DNA of 64,000 bases from Gemmatimonas sp. (GCA_025361705.1 JANYJW010000013.1:1-64000), one strand, 5' to 3'; counted from the first letter of the stretch, positions 54,271-64,000 are shown. Notes: a model not told the origin generated them from the letters alone. Numbers and translations: made by a program.

Positions 54271-56262
54271 TCAGTCGACGACATACGCCTCCATGGCGAA
54301 GTACTCGGCGAGGCCCAACTGATCGAGGATGCCGGCCGTGTCCTTGTTGCGCTGCTCCACGCGTTGCCAGAACTCGCGATCGTCCTGCCCGGGGAAAGGC
54401 ATCGAGTCCTTCTGGCTCTGGTGCTTGAAGATCGCCTGGATCTTGTACCGCAGTTCCTCCTGCGACATCGGCACCAGCCACGTCGCCTCCGTGACCGGCC
54501 ATTCCTGCCAGGCGCCGCGGTACAGCCACACCTCGGGCGCATCGGCCGGCACCTGCAGGTCGTCGGTGCGACGCAGCACGTCGATCTTGGCCCCGCGCGT
54601 GCGGTTGGGCCACAGCTCCGCGAGTGCGGCGTCGATGGCTTCCTTGCACATCCGGTGCGTGCCGTGCGGGTCGGACAGGTCGCCGGCGACGAAGACGTAC
54701 TCGGGCTGCGTCTCCTCGAGGAGCGCGCGCACAAGGGCCACGTCGGCCGGGCCGATGGGGTCCTTCTTGACCTCGCCCGTCTGGTAGAACGGCAGGTTCA
54801 GGAAGCGGCCGTTTGCCGCGCCGAGTCCGACCGTCTCGAGCCCGCTGATGGCCTCGGCCTCGCGGATCAGGCGCTTCACCTCGCGGACCTCGTGAATGTC
54901 CACGTCGCCGGGCTTCTTGCCGGAGATGAACGCACGCACCGTCGCGGTCAGCGCTGCCACTTCGGCGCCGCCAATCCCGCGATCGCGGTGCATCCGCTCG
55001 AGAAAGTCCACGTGGCGCAGCACGTCGTAGTCGAAGACGGCGATGTTGCCGCTCGTCATGTACGCCACGGTGATGTCGTTGCCGTTCTCGGTGAGCTTGC
55101 GGAGGATGCCGCCCATCGAGATGACATCGTCGTCGGGATGCGGCGAGAAGCAGACGATCTTGCGGCCATGGGGCAGCTTGCTCTTACCGCGGATCTTGGC
55201 GCCCAGCTGGTTGAAGACGAGACCGTTTACGGCGCCCGGGCTTCCGTGACGCGCGACCAGCGATGACATCTGGTGCTCAGCGTAGTCGCGCTGCGTCAGC
55301 TTGAGGAGAGCCTTCTCCACCTTGCGGGAGAGCCAGGTGACCGCCTCAAGCGTGCGGACCGCCGTCCACTCGACCTCGTCGAGGAGCCACGGCGTTGCCA
55401 CGCGCGTCAGCTCGACGCTGGCGGCGGTGTCGACGTAAAACGTCGTGGCCGGGTGGCGCTGGAGGAACGTCGCCGCGACCTCGATGTCGATGGGCCCTTC
55501 GACGGCCCGGCGCACCACGCGCGCCTTGTGTTCGCCGGTGGCGATGATGACAATCTCGCGCGCCTCGAGAATCGTCGCGACGCCCATCGTGATTGCCTCG
55601 CGCGGCACGAAATCCTCGCCAAAGAAGTCGGCGGCGGCGTCGCGCCGCGTCACGGCGTCGAGATGCACCATGCGCGTGCGGCTCATCTCGCCAGACCCTG
55701 GCTCGTTGAATCCGATGTGCCCCGTCTTGCCGATGCCGAGGATCTGGATGTCGATGCCGCCCGCGTCACGAATTGCCTGCTCGTACCCGGCGCACCAGGC
55801 GTCGAGCTCGGCGCGCGGCGTGCTGCCGCTGGGCACATGCACCTTGGCCGGGTCGGCGTCCACGTGGGCGAAGAGATTCTCCCACATGAACTTGTGGTAC
55901 GAATGAAAGCTGTCCCGCGGCATCGGATAGTACTCGTCCAGATTGAACGAGACGACCCGCTGGAAGCTGAGCCCCTCCTCGCGATGCAGGCGGATCAGTT
56001 CACGGTACGCGCCAATCGGGGTCGATCCGGTGGCGAGGCCAAGGACGGCGTCGCGCCCGTCGGCGTTACGGGCGCGAATGACGTCGGCAATGCGCCGGGC
56101 GACGTGCGTGGCGACGGCCTGGTGGTCGTCGAGGACGACCGTCGGAATCCGTTCGAGAGCTGTGAGTGCGCCGGAGACATGCGAAGGCCCGCGAGGCGCC
56201 GCCGGAGCGGTGTCGCGGGCCTTCGAGGCATGCGCGGCGTCGTGGCGGATGCCAGACGTCAT
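54271..56262 (-). CDS. NagB-like glucosamine-6-phosphate deaminase fused to an LmbE/PIG-L deacetylase domain
   Basis: A 663-residue two-domain protein. Residues about 35-310 are NagB-like (LGLATGSTPIGAYREL, FNLDEYYPM with D109, IGKTGHIGFNEPGS with H182 and E187). Residues about 365-560 are a PIG-L-type zinc deacetylase (SPHPDDDVISMGG with H375, DLSDPHGTH). In standard NagB an Asp precedes GHI, and here it is Thr180. This fusion type is known in Bacteroidota-like bacteria; the combined reaction (deacetylation plus deamination of amino-sugar phosphate) is inference. The ATG at 56262 avoids 67 unrelated upstream residues. Likely operon head for the symporter and kinase. Confidence 0.88.
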   Translation of the reverse strand: MTSGIRHDAAHASKARDTAPAAPRGPSHVSGALTALERIPTVVLDDHQAVATHVARRIADVIRARNADGRDAVLGLATGSTPIGAYRELIRLHREEGLSFQRVVSFNLDEYYPMPRDSFHSYHKFMWENLFAHVDADPAKVHVPSGSTPRAELDAWCAGYEQAIRDAGGIDIQILGIGKTGHIGFNEPGSGEMSRTRMVHLDAVTRRDAAADFFGEDFVPREAITMGVATILEAREIVIIATGEHKARVVRRAVEGPIDIEVAATFLQRHPATTFYVDTAASVELTRVATPWLLDEVEWTAVRTLEAVTWLSRKVEKALLKLTQRDYAEHQMSSLVARHGSPGAVNGLVFNQLGAKIRGKSKLPHGRKIVCFSPHPDDDVISMGGILRKLTENGNDITVAYMTSGNIAVFDYDVLRHVDFLERMHRDRGIGGAEVAALTATVRAFISGKKPGDVDIHEVREVKRLIREAEAISGLETVGLGAANGRFLNLPFYQTGEVKKDPIGPADVALVRALLEETQPEYVFVAGDLSDPHGTHRMCKEAIDAALAELWPNRTRGAKIDVLRRTDDLQVPADAPEVWLYRGAWQEWPVTEATWLVPMSQEELRYKIQAIFKHQSQKDSMPFPGQDDREFWQRVEQRNKDTAGILDQLGLAEYFAMEAYVVD

Positions 56263-56278
56263 TGCAGGAGACCCGTGT

Positions 56279-56635
56279 TTATGCAGAGAACGAACTGCCG
56301 CACCCACAGCCGCCGGTCGCGCTCGGATTCTTGAACGTGAAACCGGATCCCTGCATGGAGGTGACGTAGTCGATGGAAACGCCGTTGAGGTACTGCATCG
56401 AGAACGGATCGACGAAGACCCGATAGCCATCCTGCACGAGGACGGTATCATCCTCGGCCGCATGGTCCTCGATCAGCAGGCTGTACTTGAAACCCGAGCA
56501 ACCGCCCGGCTGCACGCTGACGCGCAGGCCGCCCACCTCGGGCGACACCCCTTCGGCGGCCATGAACTTCTTGACCTCGATGGTGGCGTTGGCGGAAATC
56601 ACGACGGCGATCTCGGGCGTATTCATGGTGCTCAT
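56279..56635 (-). CDS. A-type Fe-S cluster carrier (IscA/ErpA family)
   Basis: A 118-residue HesB-fold protein with the three cluster-binding cysteines C46 (GGCSGF), C110 and C112 (GGCGCG). It carries Fe-S clusters to apo-enzymes; candidates in this window include ActB, which needs four. The ATG at 56635 has a GGAGG Shine-Dalgarno 8 bp upstream. Same strand as the NagB fusion and 16 bp upstream of it. Confidence 0.93.
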   Translation of the reverse strand: MSTMNTPEIAVVISANATIEVKKFMAAEGVSPEVGGLRVSVQPGGCSGFKYSLLIEDHAAEDDTVLVQDGYRVFVDPFSMQYLNGVSIDYVTSMQGSGFTFKNPSATGGCGCGSSFSA

Positions 56636-56757
56636 CTGTCTGCCTCCGGATGGGGGGGCGCGCCACACCGCCGGCGCATGTGCCCAACGGCAGGAAATCT
56701 ATAGGGAGCAACATCGCGCTTCAACCACCGGCTGGCGGCGCAGGCCGCAGCGACCGG

Positions 56758-57900
56758 TCAGGCCGGCTGAGCGCCCGTGGCAAAGGCACCCCGCAGCAGA
56801 CGCCGTGCCGGTTTCTCGATGCGATCGTGCATGACGACCGACGTCGCGAGGACCACCGGCACGTAGACGCCAAATGCCACCCATCCCGCCGCCCATTCCG
56901 GCGTCCACCAGTGCGCCACCGCGTCCCGATAGTAGTTCAGGAACACCGCGTGAAGGAGATACAGCGAGTAGGACGCGTCCCCCAGCCGTCGCAGCAGGGG
57001 ACTGGCAAGCAGGGAGCGGTGCTGCGGCGCAGACGCCGCGGCAATCAGCACGGCGTACGGGAGGGCGAGCCCAGGCAAGAGGACAATTTCCCGCCAGGCC
57101 GACACCGGCTGGCAGGCGGCTGCCACGACGAGTGCCAGCGCCGCAATGGTCACTGGCGTGCCGACGCGTGGCATGAGGTCAGTGGAGCGCAGCACCTGCG
57201 ATGCGCATATGCCGATGATGAACTCGGGAAGGCGAACCAGCGGTGACCATGTGGTCAGTCCGGGCACGCTCCAGCCGGGGAACAGCAGCACCCCCTGGCC
57301 GGAACCTTGCGGAACGACGACCAGCACGGCGATGGCAATGAGCCACCCCGTGGCGGCGATCACGGCGAGGCGCCGCGCGGTCTGGCGCAACAGGATTGGC
57401 GCCAGCAGCGGGAACATCAGGTAGAAGAACGCTTCGACCGAGACGGACCACCCGACGCAGTTCCACCAGCATCCCCAGCCCGGAATCCACGCCTGCGTCA
57501 TGGTCACTTGCGCTACACAGGCGCGCGCCAGCAACCGCGTGGAGATCGGGTCGGCTGCGCTGGACAGGGTGAACGCCAGCGCCGGGAGCGCAAAAACCAA
57601 CGCGGCGACGTAGGCGGGGTAGACCCGCGCAAATCGCGCCACGAGAAACGAGCGCACCGGGAACGGGCGATCCGCGCGGGCTTGGTCGCCGTACACGTGG
57701 GCGAGCACAAATCCGGACAGGACGAAGAACAGGCTGACCGCGGAGTCTCCCGCCGCGACAAACGACGCGAGGGGACCCGGGAGTCCCAGGCGCGGCATGG
57801 CATGATGGCACAGCACCCAAAACGCCGCGACAAATCGGATTCCCGTCAGCCCGGGTAACTCAACAGTGGTCGTGCGCAGTCTAGCGGACTGCGGCCGCAA
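56758..57900 (-). CDS. Acyltransferase family 3 membrane protein
   Basis: A 380-residue protein with about ten helices of the acyltransferase-3 (OafA/NodX) family, which O-acylate surface glycans or peptidoglycan. The N-terminal LPGLTGIRFVAAFWVL and conserved HH in VLCHHAMPRL, plus FFVLSGFVLAHVY and ASYSLYLLHAVFL, are diagnostic. No ATG is available; TTG at 57900 follows GGAGG at good spacing and overlaps the NagZ stop by 20 bp, so translation is probably coupled. No C-terminal SGNH domain. Confidence 0.88.
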   Translation of the reverse strand: MRPQSARLRTTTVELPGLTGIRFVAAFWVLCHHAMPRLGLPGPLASFVAAGDSAVSLFFVLSGFVLAHVYGDQARADRPFPVRSFLVARFARVYPAYVAALVFALPALAFTLSSAADPISTRLLARACVAQVTMTQAWIPGWGCWWNCVGWSVSVEAFFYLMFPLLAPILLRQTARRLAVIAATGWLIAIAVLVVVPQGSGQGVLLFPGWSVPGLTTWSPLVRLPEFIIGICASQVLRSTDLMPRVGTPVTIAALALVVAAACQPVSAWREIVLLPGLALPYAVLIAAASAPQHRSLLASPLLRRLGDASYSLYLLHAVFLNYYRDAVAHWWTPEWAAGWVAFGVYVPVVLATSVVMHDRIEKPARRLLRGAFATGAQPA

Positions 57901-60784
57901 TGAGCGCCTCCACCAGGTCCGCCACGGACTGCCGCACGCCGCCGATCTTCGTATTCTGCCGTGTGGGGTTCACGCGATTGGTCAGCAGCACGACAAACAG
58001 GTCGTGCGCTGGATCAATCCAGATGCTCGTGCCGGTGAATCCGGTGTGCCCAAACGCGGGCCGTTTCATCATCCGGCCCGCAGAGTTGACGCCATTGGGC
58101 GTCTCCCAGCCGAGGGCGCGGTTGGAGAAGGTCGAGTCCTGCACCGCGGTGAACAGCATGATGGTCTCCGGACTCCAGACGCGCACACCGTCGAGCGTCC
58201 CGCCGTTCAAGTAGGCCTGGCAGAGGCGCGCGACATCGGCGGCCGTGGAGAAGAGGCCGGCATGCCCCGAGACGCCGCCGAGGATGAACGCGTTCTCGTC
58301 GTGCACTTCGCCGCGGATCTGCCGCTGGCGCCACGGATCCACCTCGGTGGGCGCAATTCGGGGGAGCAGCGATGCGTCGGGGCGGTACTGCGTGTCGGTC
58401 ATCTTCAGCGGTCCAAAGACATGCTCCGCGGCGTAGGCGTCGATGCGCTGGCCGCTGACGCGCTGCACCACCTGCGCCAGCAGGATGAAGTTGAGGTCGC
58501 TGTACAGCATGCGCACGCCCGGCAGGGTGTCGAGCGCCGTCTGAAAGACCAGTTGCATGGCCTGCGCGGCGTTCGTCGCCTCTTTATACAGCGGCCGCCA
58601 CGCGGGGAGTCCCGACGAGTGCGTGAGCAGGTGCCGGATGAGCACCTTGTCCTTGTTGGGGCCTTGCCAGTCGGGGAGGTACTTCTGCACCGGCGCGTTG
58701 AGGTCGACTTTGTGCTGTTCCACCAGTTGCATCACCGACGACGTGGTGGCCGTCACCTTGGTGAGCGATGCCATGTCCCACAAGGTGCGGGCGTCGGGGG
58801 CCGGGGCGTCCTTGGCCCAGTCGATGCGGCCGGCGCTGACGGTCGCCAGCACGCGGTCCTTGCGTCCGACAATGGCGACGGCGCCGGGGAAGGCCGAGTC
58901 GAGCACGGCGCGGTCGAGCAGGTGCTGTAGCGAATCCTTCATGACGGTCGGGAGCGCGTCGCGCGTGAACGGGAGGATACGCGGCATGCCGTCGCCGCGC
59001 GCGTAGAATCCGGGGAGCGAGATGGGTGAGTGGCCGCTGATGGCGCGCTGGCCGGCGATGGCGAGGGCCGACGCGGTTTCCACGGTGGCCCCGGTGCCGA
59101 ACGCCATGGCGTAGGTGCCAATGGTGCGGAACTGCCGGATGACGTACGGATTGCCGTGCGCCACGAGCACGACGGGCCGCACGGCGGCCACCGAGTCGAG
59201 CCACTGCGCCACCTGCGGAGCGATGGCCAGCTTGCCTTCGCCCTCGATGGTGCGGCCGTGCGTGCTGAACACGACGCGCTCGGCGCCGCGGCCCAGGGAG
59301 TCGAGTTCGGCGCGCGGCGTGCGCGCGCCAATGCGCTGGCTGCGCGTGCCTGCGCCGAGCGCGGCGCGCAGCGACGTCGCAAACGACCGTCCGGCGGTGA
59401 TGTCAGCCTCGGGGGCGTAGGTCAGCACGAGTGTCGGGACGCCGCGTGCGAGCGGCACCAGGTTGCTTCGGTCGCGCACCAGCGTGATCGCCCTTTCCGC
59501 GATCTCCTGCGCCAGCTTGCGATGCGCGAGCGCACCCACGGTGTCGCGCAGCGCTTCAAGCGAGACGAACGGCCGCTGAATGACGCCCACGCGCAGCTTG
59601 GTCTCGAGCAGGCGGCGCACCGACGCATCAATCCGTGCCTCCGCGATGTCGCCGCGCCCCACGGCCGCCACCACCGCGTCGATGGCGCGGCGCACGTCGC
59701 TTGGTTTGAGCAGCACGTCGGCGCCAGCCTGCACGGCCAGCACGGCGCTCTTTTCAATCGTGTAGCCCGCGCCGATGCCTTCCATCGAGAGCGCGTCGGT
59801 GTAGGCGACACCGGTGAAGCCCAGCGTGTCGCGCAACAGGCCGGTGATGACGTCGCGCCGGAGCGTGGCCGGCGCGCTGTCCTTGCCGATCGCCGGCAGC
59901 GCGATGTGCGCCGACATCACGCCCATCACGCCGGCGGCAATTGCCGCACGGAACGGCACCAGCTCCACCTGGTCGAGCCGCGCGCGCGAGCTGCGCACCA
60001 CCGGGAGCGCGAGGTGCGAGTCGGTGTCGGTGTCGCCATGCCCGGGAAAGTGCTTGGCCGTCGCCGCCGCCCCCGCACTCTGCACCCCGCGGACGAACGC
60101 GGCCGTCATCGCCGCCACCTGGGCCGGGTCCTCGCCAAACGACCGCGTGTTGATCACGGGGTTGGCGGGATTGTTGTTGACGTCCACGGTGGGTGCGAAG
60201 ACCACGTTGATGCCGACGGCCATCGCCTCGCGTCCGGTGATCTCGCCGGCCCGCCGCGCGAGTTCCACGTCGCCCGTCGCCCCAATGGCCATGTTGGCAG
60301 GAATCACGGTCGCCGAGCCGGCGCCGTAGGTGTACGGCGCGAAGATGCCGCCCTCGAGCCGCCCGAGGTTTGGCTCGAGGTCCGAATGCACGAGCAGGGG
60401 GATCCTGGCGAGGCGCTGGAGGTCATTGAGCTTTGCCGCCACCTCGATGGGCGTGCCCAGCGACATCGTGATGCCGCCGACGCCGTCGCGCACCACCTGA
60501 TCGCGGACCTCGACATAGCTGGGGTCGGTGGTGCTGGTGTAGTCGCCGAGCACCCAGGCAGAGGTCATCTGCCCGACCTTTTCGCGCAGCGTGAGTCCGG
60601 CAAGGGTTTGCTCGATCCACGTCCGTGCGGCATCGTTCAGTGGCGCGGTAAGCGACGGAGTGAACGCCGGGGCGGCGGCGCGTGTACCAGTGGGCGACAC
60701 GGGGGCTGCCGGGCGAAGGCGGCCACACGCTACCGCGGCGAGCGCGGCAAGGGCCATCAGCGAAGCGAGACGACGAGCGTGCAT
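57881..60784 (-). CDS. nagZ: NagZ-type β-N-acetylglucosaminidase (GH3) fused to a serine β-lactamase-like domain
   Basis: A 967-residue lipoprotein (signal ends in AAVAC at residue 20). The GH3 domain (about 50-400) has the NagZ His-Asp dyad motif KHFPGHG...DSH (244-257) and nucleophile D330 (AYTDALSM). About 410-620 is a GH3 C-terminal domain. The C-terminal domain (about 630-967) is a penicillin-binding/β-lactamase class C-like hydrolase with SLTK (S673, K676), YSDLNF and HTGFTG in the third motif position. This fusion would cut GlcNAc from peptidoglycan and possibly hydrolyse a peptide or ester. ATG at 60784 abuts the GTG of the divergent NamZ-like gene. Confidence 0.92.
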   Translation of the reverse strand: MHARRLASLMALAALAAVACGRLRPAAPVSPTGTRAAAPAFTPSLTAPLNDAARTWIEQTLAGLTLREKVGQMTSAWVLGDYTSTTDPSYVEVRDQVVRDGVGGITMSLGTPIEVAAKLNDLQRLARIPLLVHSDLEPNLGRLEGGIFAPYTYGAGSATVIPANMAIGATGDVELARRAGEITGREAMAVGINVVFAPTVDVNNNPANPVINTRSFGEDPAQVAAMTAAFVRGVQSAGAAATAKHFPGHGDTDTDSHLALPVVRSSRARLDQVELVPFRAAIAAGVMGVMSAHIALPAIGKDSAPATLRRDVITGLLRDTLGFTGVAYTDALSMEGIGAGYTIEKSAVLAVQAGADVLLKPSDVRRAIDAVVAAVGRGDIAEARIDASVRRLLETKLRVGVIQRPFVSLEALRDTVGALAHRKLAQEIAERAITLVRDRSNLVPLARGVPTLVLTYAPEADITAGRSFATSLRAALGAGTRSQRIGARTPRAELDSLGRGAERVVFSTHGRTIEGEGKLAIAPQVAQWLDSVAAVRPVVLVAHGNPYVIRQFRTIGTYAMAFGTGATVETASALAIAGQRAISGHSPISLPGFYARGDGMPRILPFTRDALPTVMKDSLQHLLDRAVLDSAFPGAVAIVGRKDRVLATVSAGRIDWAKDAPAPDARTLWDMASLTKVTATTSSVMQLVEQHKVDLNAPVQKYLPDWQGPNKDKVLIRHLLTHSSGLPAWRPLYKEATNAAQAMQLVFQTALDTLPGVRMLYSDLNFILLAQVVQRVSGQRIDAYAAEHVFGPLKMTDTQYRPDASLLPRIAPTEVDPWRQRQIRGEVHDENAFILGGVSGHAGLFSTAADVARLCQAYLNGGTLDGVRVWSPETIMLFTAVQDSTFSNRALGWETPNGVNSAGRMMKRPAFGHTGFTGTSIWIDPAHDLFVVLLTNRVNPTRQNTKIGGVRQSVADLVEALIAAAVR

Positions 60785-61930
60785 CGGACCTGGGCGTGGA
60801 GAGTCGGTGTGGTGTTCGTGGCGGCCTGTGCATCCTCGGGGCCGCCCCGGGAAGATGCGGGACGGTTGCGTCCGGAGAAAGTGCGGGCGAGCATGACGGT
60901 GCTGGTTGAAGACAGCCTGCGCCTGCTGGCCGGCCGCGGCGTCCTCTGGATCACGGACACGCCCGGCGCTCACAACGGCCTGCCCAGTCCCGACGAATTG
61001 AAGGACGATGCCCGCGTGCGCCGCATGAATGTGCATCTGCTGGCCGTCGTGCGTCCCGAGTCGGCGCTGGCCGACGCCGCGTGGAGCGGCGTCAACGGCG
61101 CAGTCATCGACCTCAACGACGGCGGCTTCGTCGCGCGCTCGTCCCTCGGCGCACTGCAGCGAATCGTGGCGCGCGCGGCCGCGCACAAGGCGCGCATCGT
61201 CGTGCTCGATCACCCGCCGTCACTCGGCGGCGAACAGCACGATGGGCCGATGTGGAAACCCGTCGAGGGCAGCGACATCGCCTTTCCGGTTCGCTACGGG
61301 CTCTCCGTAGGCGAGGCCCTGCGCCTCCTCAAGCCGACGCTCCCCGCCGATGCCGACCTGCACGTGGTGCCGGCGCGCGGTGTGCGGCGCGCCAAGTTTT
61401 GGGGGCGCGAAAGCAAGCTGCCGTGGACGTCGCCCGTGGAGGACGTGAAGGCGGTGGACGACTTGCTCATCGCCGCCGCACTGCTCTCCCTTGAGGGAAC
61501 CACGCTCTCGCTGGGCCGCGGCACGGCCGAGCCGCTGGTGCGCATCGGGGCGCCATGGCTCGACACCAAGCGCGTGCTCGATGAACTCGCCGACCGTCCG
61601 CTGCCCGGTGTGCGGTTCGAGGCCGAGCACTTTGCGCCCCATCATCCCGCCGACGGCAAGTTCGACGGCTTCAGCATTCCGGGTATCCGTATCGTCGTCG
61701 TCGACCGCGACCTCGTGCAGACGGGCCGCCTCGCCCTCGATCTCGCGTGGGCGGTGTGGAAGGTGCACGGCGACTCGCTGCGCCTCGCCGGGGCGGCCGG
61801 CGCCCCGGGACTTGGTGCGGCCCTGGCGCTGGTGGCCAAGGGCGCCGACCCCGATTCTCTGGTCGATGCGAGCCTGCCCGCGCTCGTCGCCTTCCAGAAG
61901 CGGGCGCGCGCGGTGCAGATGTACCGCTGA
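60779..61930 (+). CDS. DUF1343/NamZ-like protein, probable lipoprotein
   Basis: A 383-residue protein. The C-terminal half matches the exo-β-N-acetylmuramidase family DUF1343 (TTLSLGRGTAEP, IGAPWLDTKRVLDELADRPL, FSIPGIRIVVVDRDL). The N-terminal half departs from it: the family's PEHG motif appears to read RPESA and the PSPN stretch is missing, so activity is uncertain. With the GTG at 60779 a lipobox (VAAC) is gained. A GTG at 60881 has a better Shine-Dalgarno (GGAGAAA) but makes a cytoplasmic protein, and an ATG at 60893 is also possible. Divergent from nagZ with overlapping starts; NagZ and NamZ act in succession on peptidoglycan fragments in Bacillus. Confidence 0.75.
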   Translation: MHRTWAWRVGVVFVAACASSGPPREDAGRLRPEKVRASMTVLVEDSLRLLAGRGVLWITDTPGAHNGLPSPDELKDDARVRRMNVHLLAVVRPESALADAAWSGVNGAVIDLNDGGFVARSSLGALQRIVARAAAHKARIVVLDHPPSLGGEQHDGPMWKPVEGSDIAFPVRYGLSVGEALRLLKPTLPADADLHVVPARGVRRAKFWGRESKLPWTSPVEDVKAVDDLLIAAALLSLEGTTLSLGRGTAEPLVRIGAPWLDTKRVLDELADRPLPGVRFEAEHFAPHHPADGKFDGFSIPGIRIVVVDRDLVQTGRLALDLAWAVWKVHGDSLRLAGAAGAPGLGAALALVAKGADPDSLVDASLPALVAFQKRARAVQMYR

Positions 61931-61948
61931 CCGCCACTCGACCACACG

Positions 61949-62580
61949 ATGCGTTCTCTCTGGGACCGAATCATCGCCGGGTATCTCCGCCTCGTGGAAC
62001 CCTTCATCGGGTTCCTCGTGCGGCACCACGTGAATCCGAACACGCTGACCACCATCGGGACGCTCTGCGCGTGCGCCGCGGGCGTGGCATTCGGGGCTGG
62101 GCACATCCGCTCCGGCGGGTGGATTCTCTCGGTCACCGCCGTCTTTGACCTCGCGGACGGGGCGGTGGCGCGGCGCACCAATCGCAGCACGGTGTTCGGC
62201 GCGTTCTACGATTCCACGCTCGATCGCGTGGCCGACGGCTTCCTGTTCGGCGGATTGATCTTCTTCTTCGCTGCCGACCCGTGGCACCGCTCGCTGCCGA
62301 TGGTCGCCGTGGGTCTGCTGGGTCTCATTGCCACGTTCGTCACCTCCTACACGCGCTCGCGCGCCGAGCTGCTCGGCGTCCCGATGAAGGGCGTGGGGAT
62401 GATGGAGCGCGCCGAACGCATCACGCTGCTGGCCGCGCCGCAGGCGCTCTTCGGCCTCGCCCTCGACGGGCAGGTGTTGCGGCTCATCCTGTCGGTGCTG
62501 TCTGCCACGGCCATCGTCACGGCCGCGCAGCGCATTGCCCACGTGCATTGCGCCACCGAGAATTCCACTTCGCACATCCC

Positions 62581-62584
<4 letters not shown>
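61949..62584 (+). CDS. CDP-alcohol phosphatidyltransferase, probable phosphatidylinositol-phosphate synthase
   Basis: A 211-residue enzyme with about six helices. The class signature D-x2-DG-x2-AR-x8-G-x3-D-x3-D is complete (DLADGAVARR, GAFYDSTLD). It transfers a phosphatidyl group from CDP-diacylglycerol to an alcohol. The stop overlaps the GTG of inositol-3-phosphate synthase (GTGA), so the alcohol is probably inositol-1-phosphate; that is an inference from coupling. PgsA-type glycerol-phosphate use cannot be excluded. Starts 18 bp after the NamZ-like gene. Confidence 0.85.
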
Positions 62585-63893
<1,309 letters not shown>

Positions 63894-63897
<4 letters not shown>

Positions 63898-64000
63898 CCG
63901 CTTTGCGACGCCTCGCCATGTTGGGGATTGCCGGCGCGGTGGCGTGCTCGCCGCCGAACCGCCCCAACAGCGATATCCGCCTCTGGACGCAGGACTTCGA
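63894..64000 (+). CDS. Lipoprotein gene, truncated by the window end
   Basis: Only about 35 codons are visible. GTG at 63894 overlaps the ino1 stop (GTGA). The start has a signal with lipobox (LGIAGAVACS) followed by PNRPNSDIRLWTQDF. Family cannot be named from this. Coupling to ino1 suggests it belongs to the same operon. Confidence 0.65.

Noticed and set aside
57881-58900. The C-terminal domain of the NagZ fusion as an antibiotic-resistance β-lactamase.
   Set aside because: Class C-like serine hydrolase folds include many esterases and peptidases. It is fused to a cell-wall glycosidase and the tyrosine motif is YSD rather than the class C YXN.
57881-61213. Extension of nagZ upstream to 61213, and of the NamZ-like frame back to 59030.
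   Set aside because: The added parts have no family similarity, and each overlaps the other gene; the shorter starts give clean lipoprotein signals.

Overview
The window is high-GC, densely packed bacterial DNA with frequent GTG/ATG start-stop overlaps and almost no long non-coding stretches. The most consistent host is a Gram-negative, aerobic member of the Gemmatimonadota. This is inferred from the combination of an alternative complex III (ACIII) respiratory cluster, a full Ccm cytochrome c maturation operon, a TonB receptor of the carboxypeptidase-regulatory-domain type, a NagB-LmbE fusion, inositol-phosphate synthase and secreted S9 peptidases. No rRNA is present to confirm it.

Layout. 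1-2000: a HigBA toxin-antitoxin pair beside an integron-type tyrosine integrase (IntI). 2000-6800: manganese superoxide dismutase, a DedA membrane protein, a TonB-dependent receptor and, divergently, the tRNA methyltransferase TrmJ. 6964-14769: actABCDEF, the quinol:cytochrome c oxidoreductase ACIII, without an adjacent oxidase. 14800-17300: a four-helix-bundle protein, one tRNA-Ala(UGC) with a strong terminator, two heptanucleotide repeat arrays, a single-domain PstS-like protein and a porin. 17461-23778: ccmABCDEFGH plus a TPR lipoprotein. ccmD is only 53 codons. 23859-30770: a glycoside hydrolase in one operon with a complete CUT1-type sugar ABC transporter. 30771-35600: a third heptanucleotide array, Hsp20, a PAS histidine kinase, a lone Fis-type helix-turn-helix protein and an OmpR-type two-component pair. 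35715-39109: TonB-ExbB-ExbD-ExbD and a second, glycine-rich TonB-like protein. 39319-43678: three amino-acid/dicarboxylate transporters. 43735-49215: a membrane methyltransferase-like pair that looks like a split MFS/spermidine-synthase fusion, a membrane-anchored alkaline-phosphatase-superfamily enzyme and a small lipoprotein. 49315-61930: an S9 peptidase and then a block that reads as peptidoglycan amino-sugar recovery (BadF-type amino-sugar kinase, Na+/solute symporter, NagB-LmbE fusion, NagZ-serine hydrolase fusion, divergent NamZ-like protein), interrupted by an A-type Fe-S carrier and an acyltransferase. 61949-64000: a CDP-alcohol phosphatidyltransferase translationally coupled to inositol-3-phosphate synthase, suggesting inositol phospholipid synthesis, then a truncated lipoprotein gene.

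How the genes work together. ACIII subunits A and E carry c-type haems (six CXXCH motifs in total) that the nearby Ccm system would attach. The glycosidase and ABC transporter form an uptake and breakdown unit for an unidentified oligosaccharide. The TonB/ExbBD operon would energise receptors such as the one at 3349-5808. The NagZ/NamZ/kinase/NagB/symporter block would cut, import, phosphorylate and deaminate cell-wall sugars.

The features most worth a second look are the integron-like left edge, the amino-sugar block with fused and apparently re-specialised enzymes, the inositol-lipid pair, the orphan HTH_8 protein, the split membrane methyltransferase and the three GCCATCY heptamer arrays.
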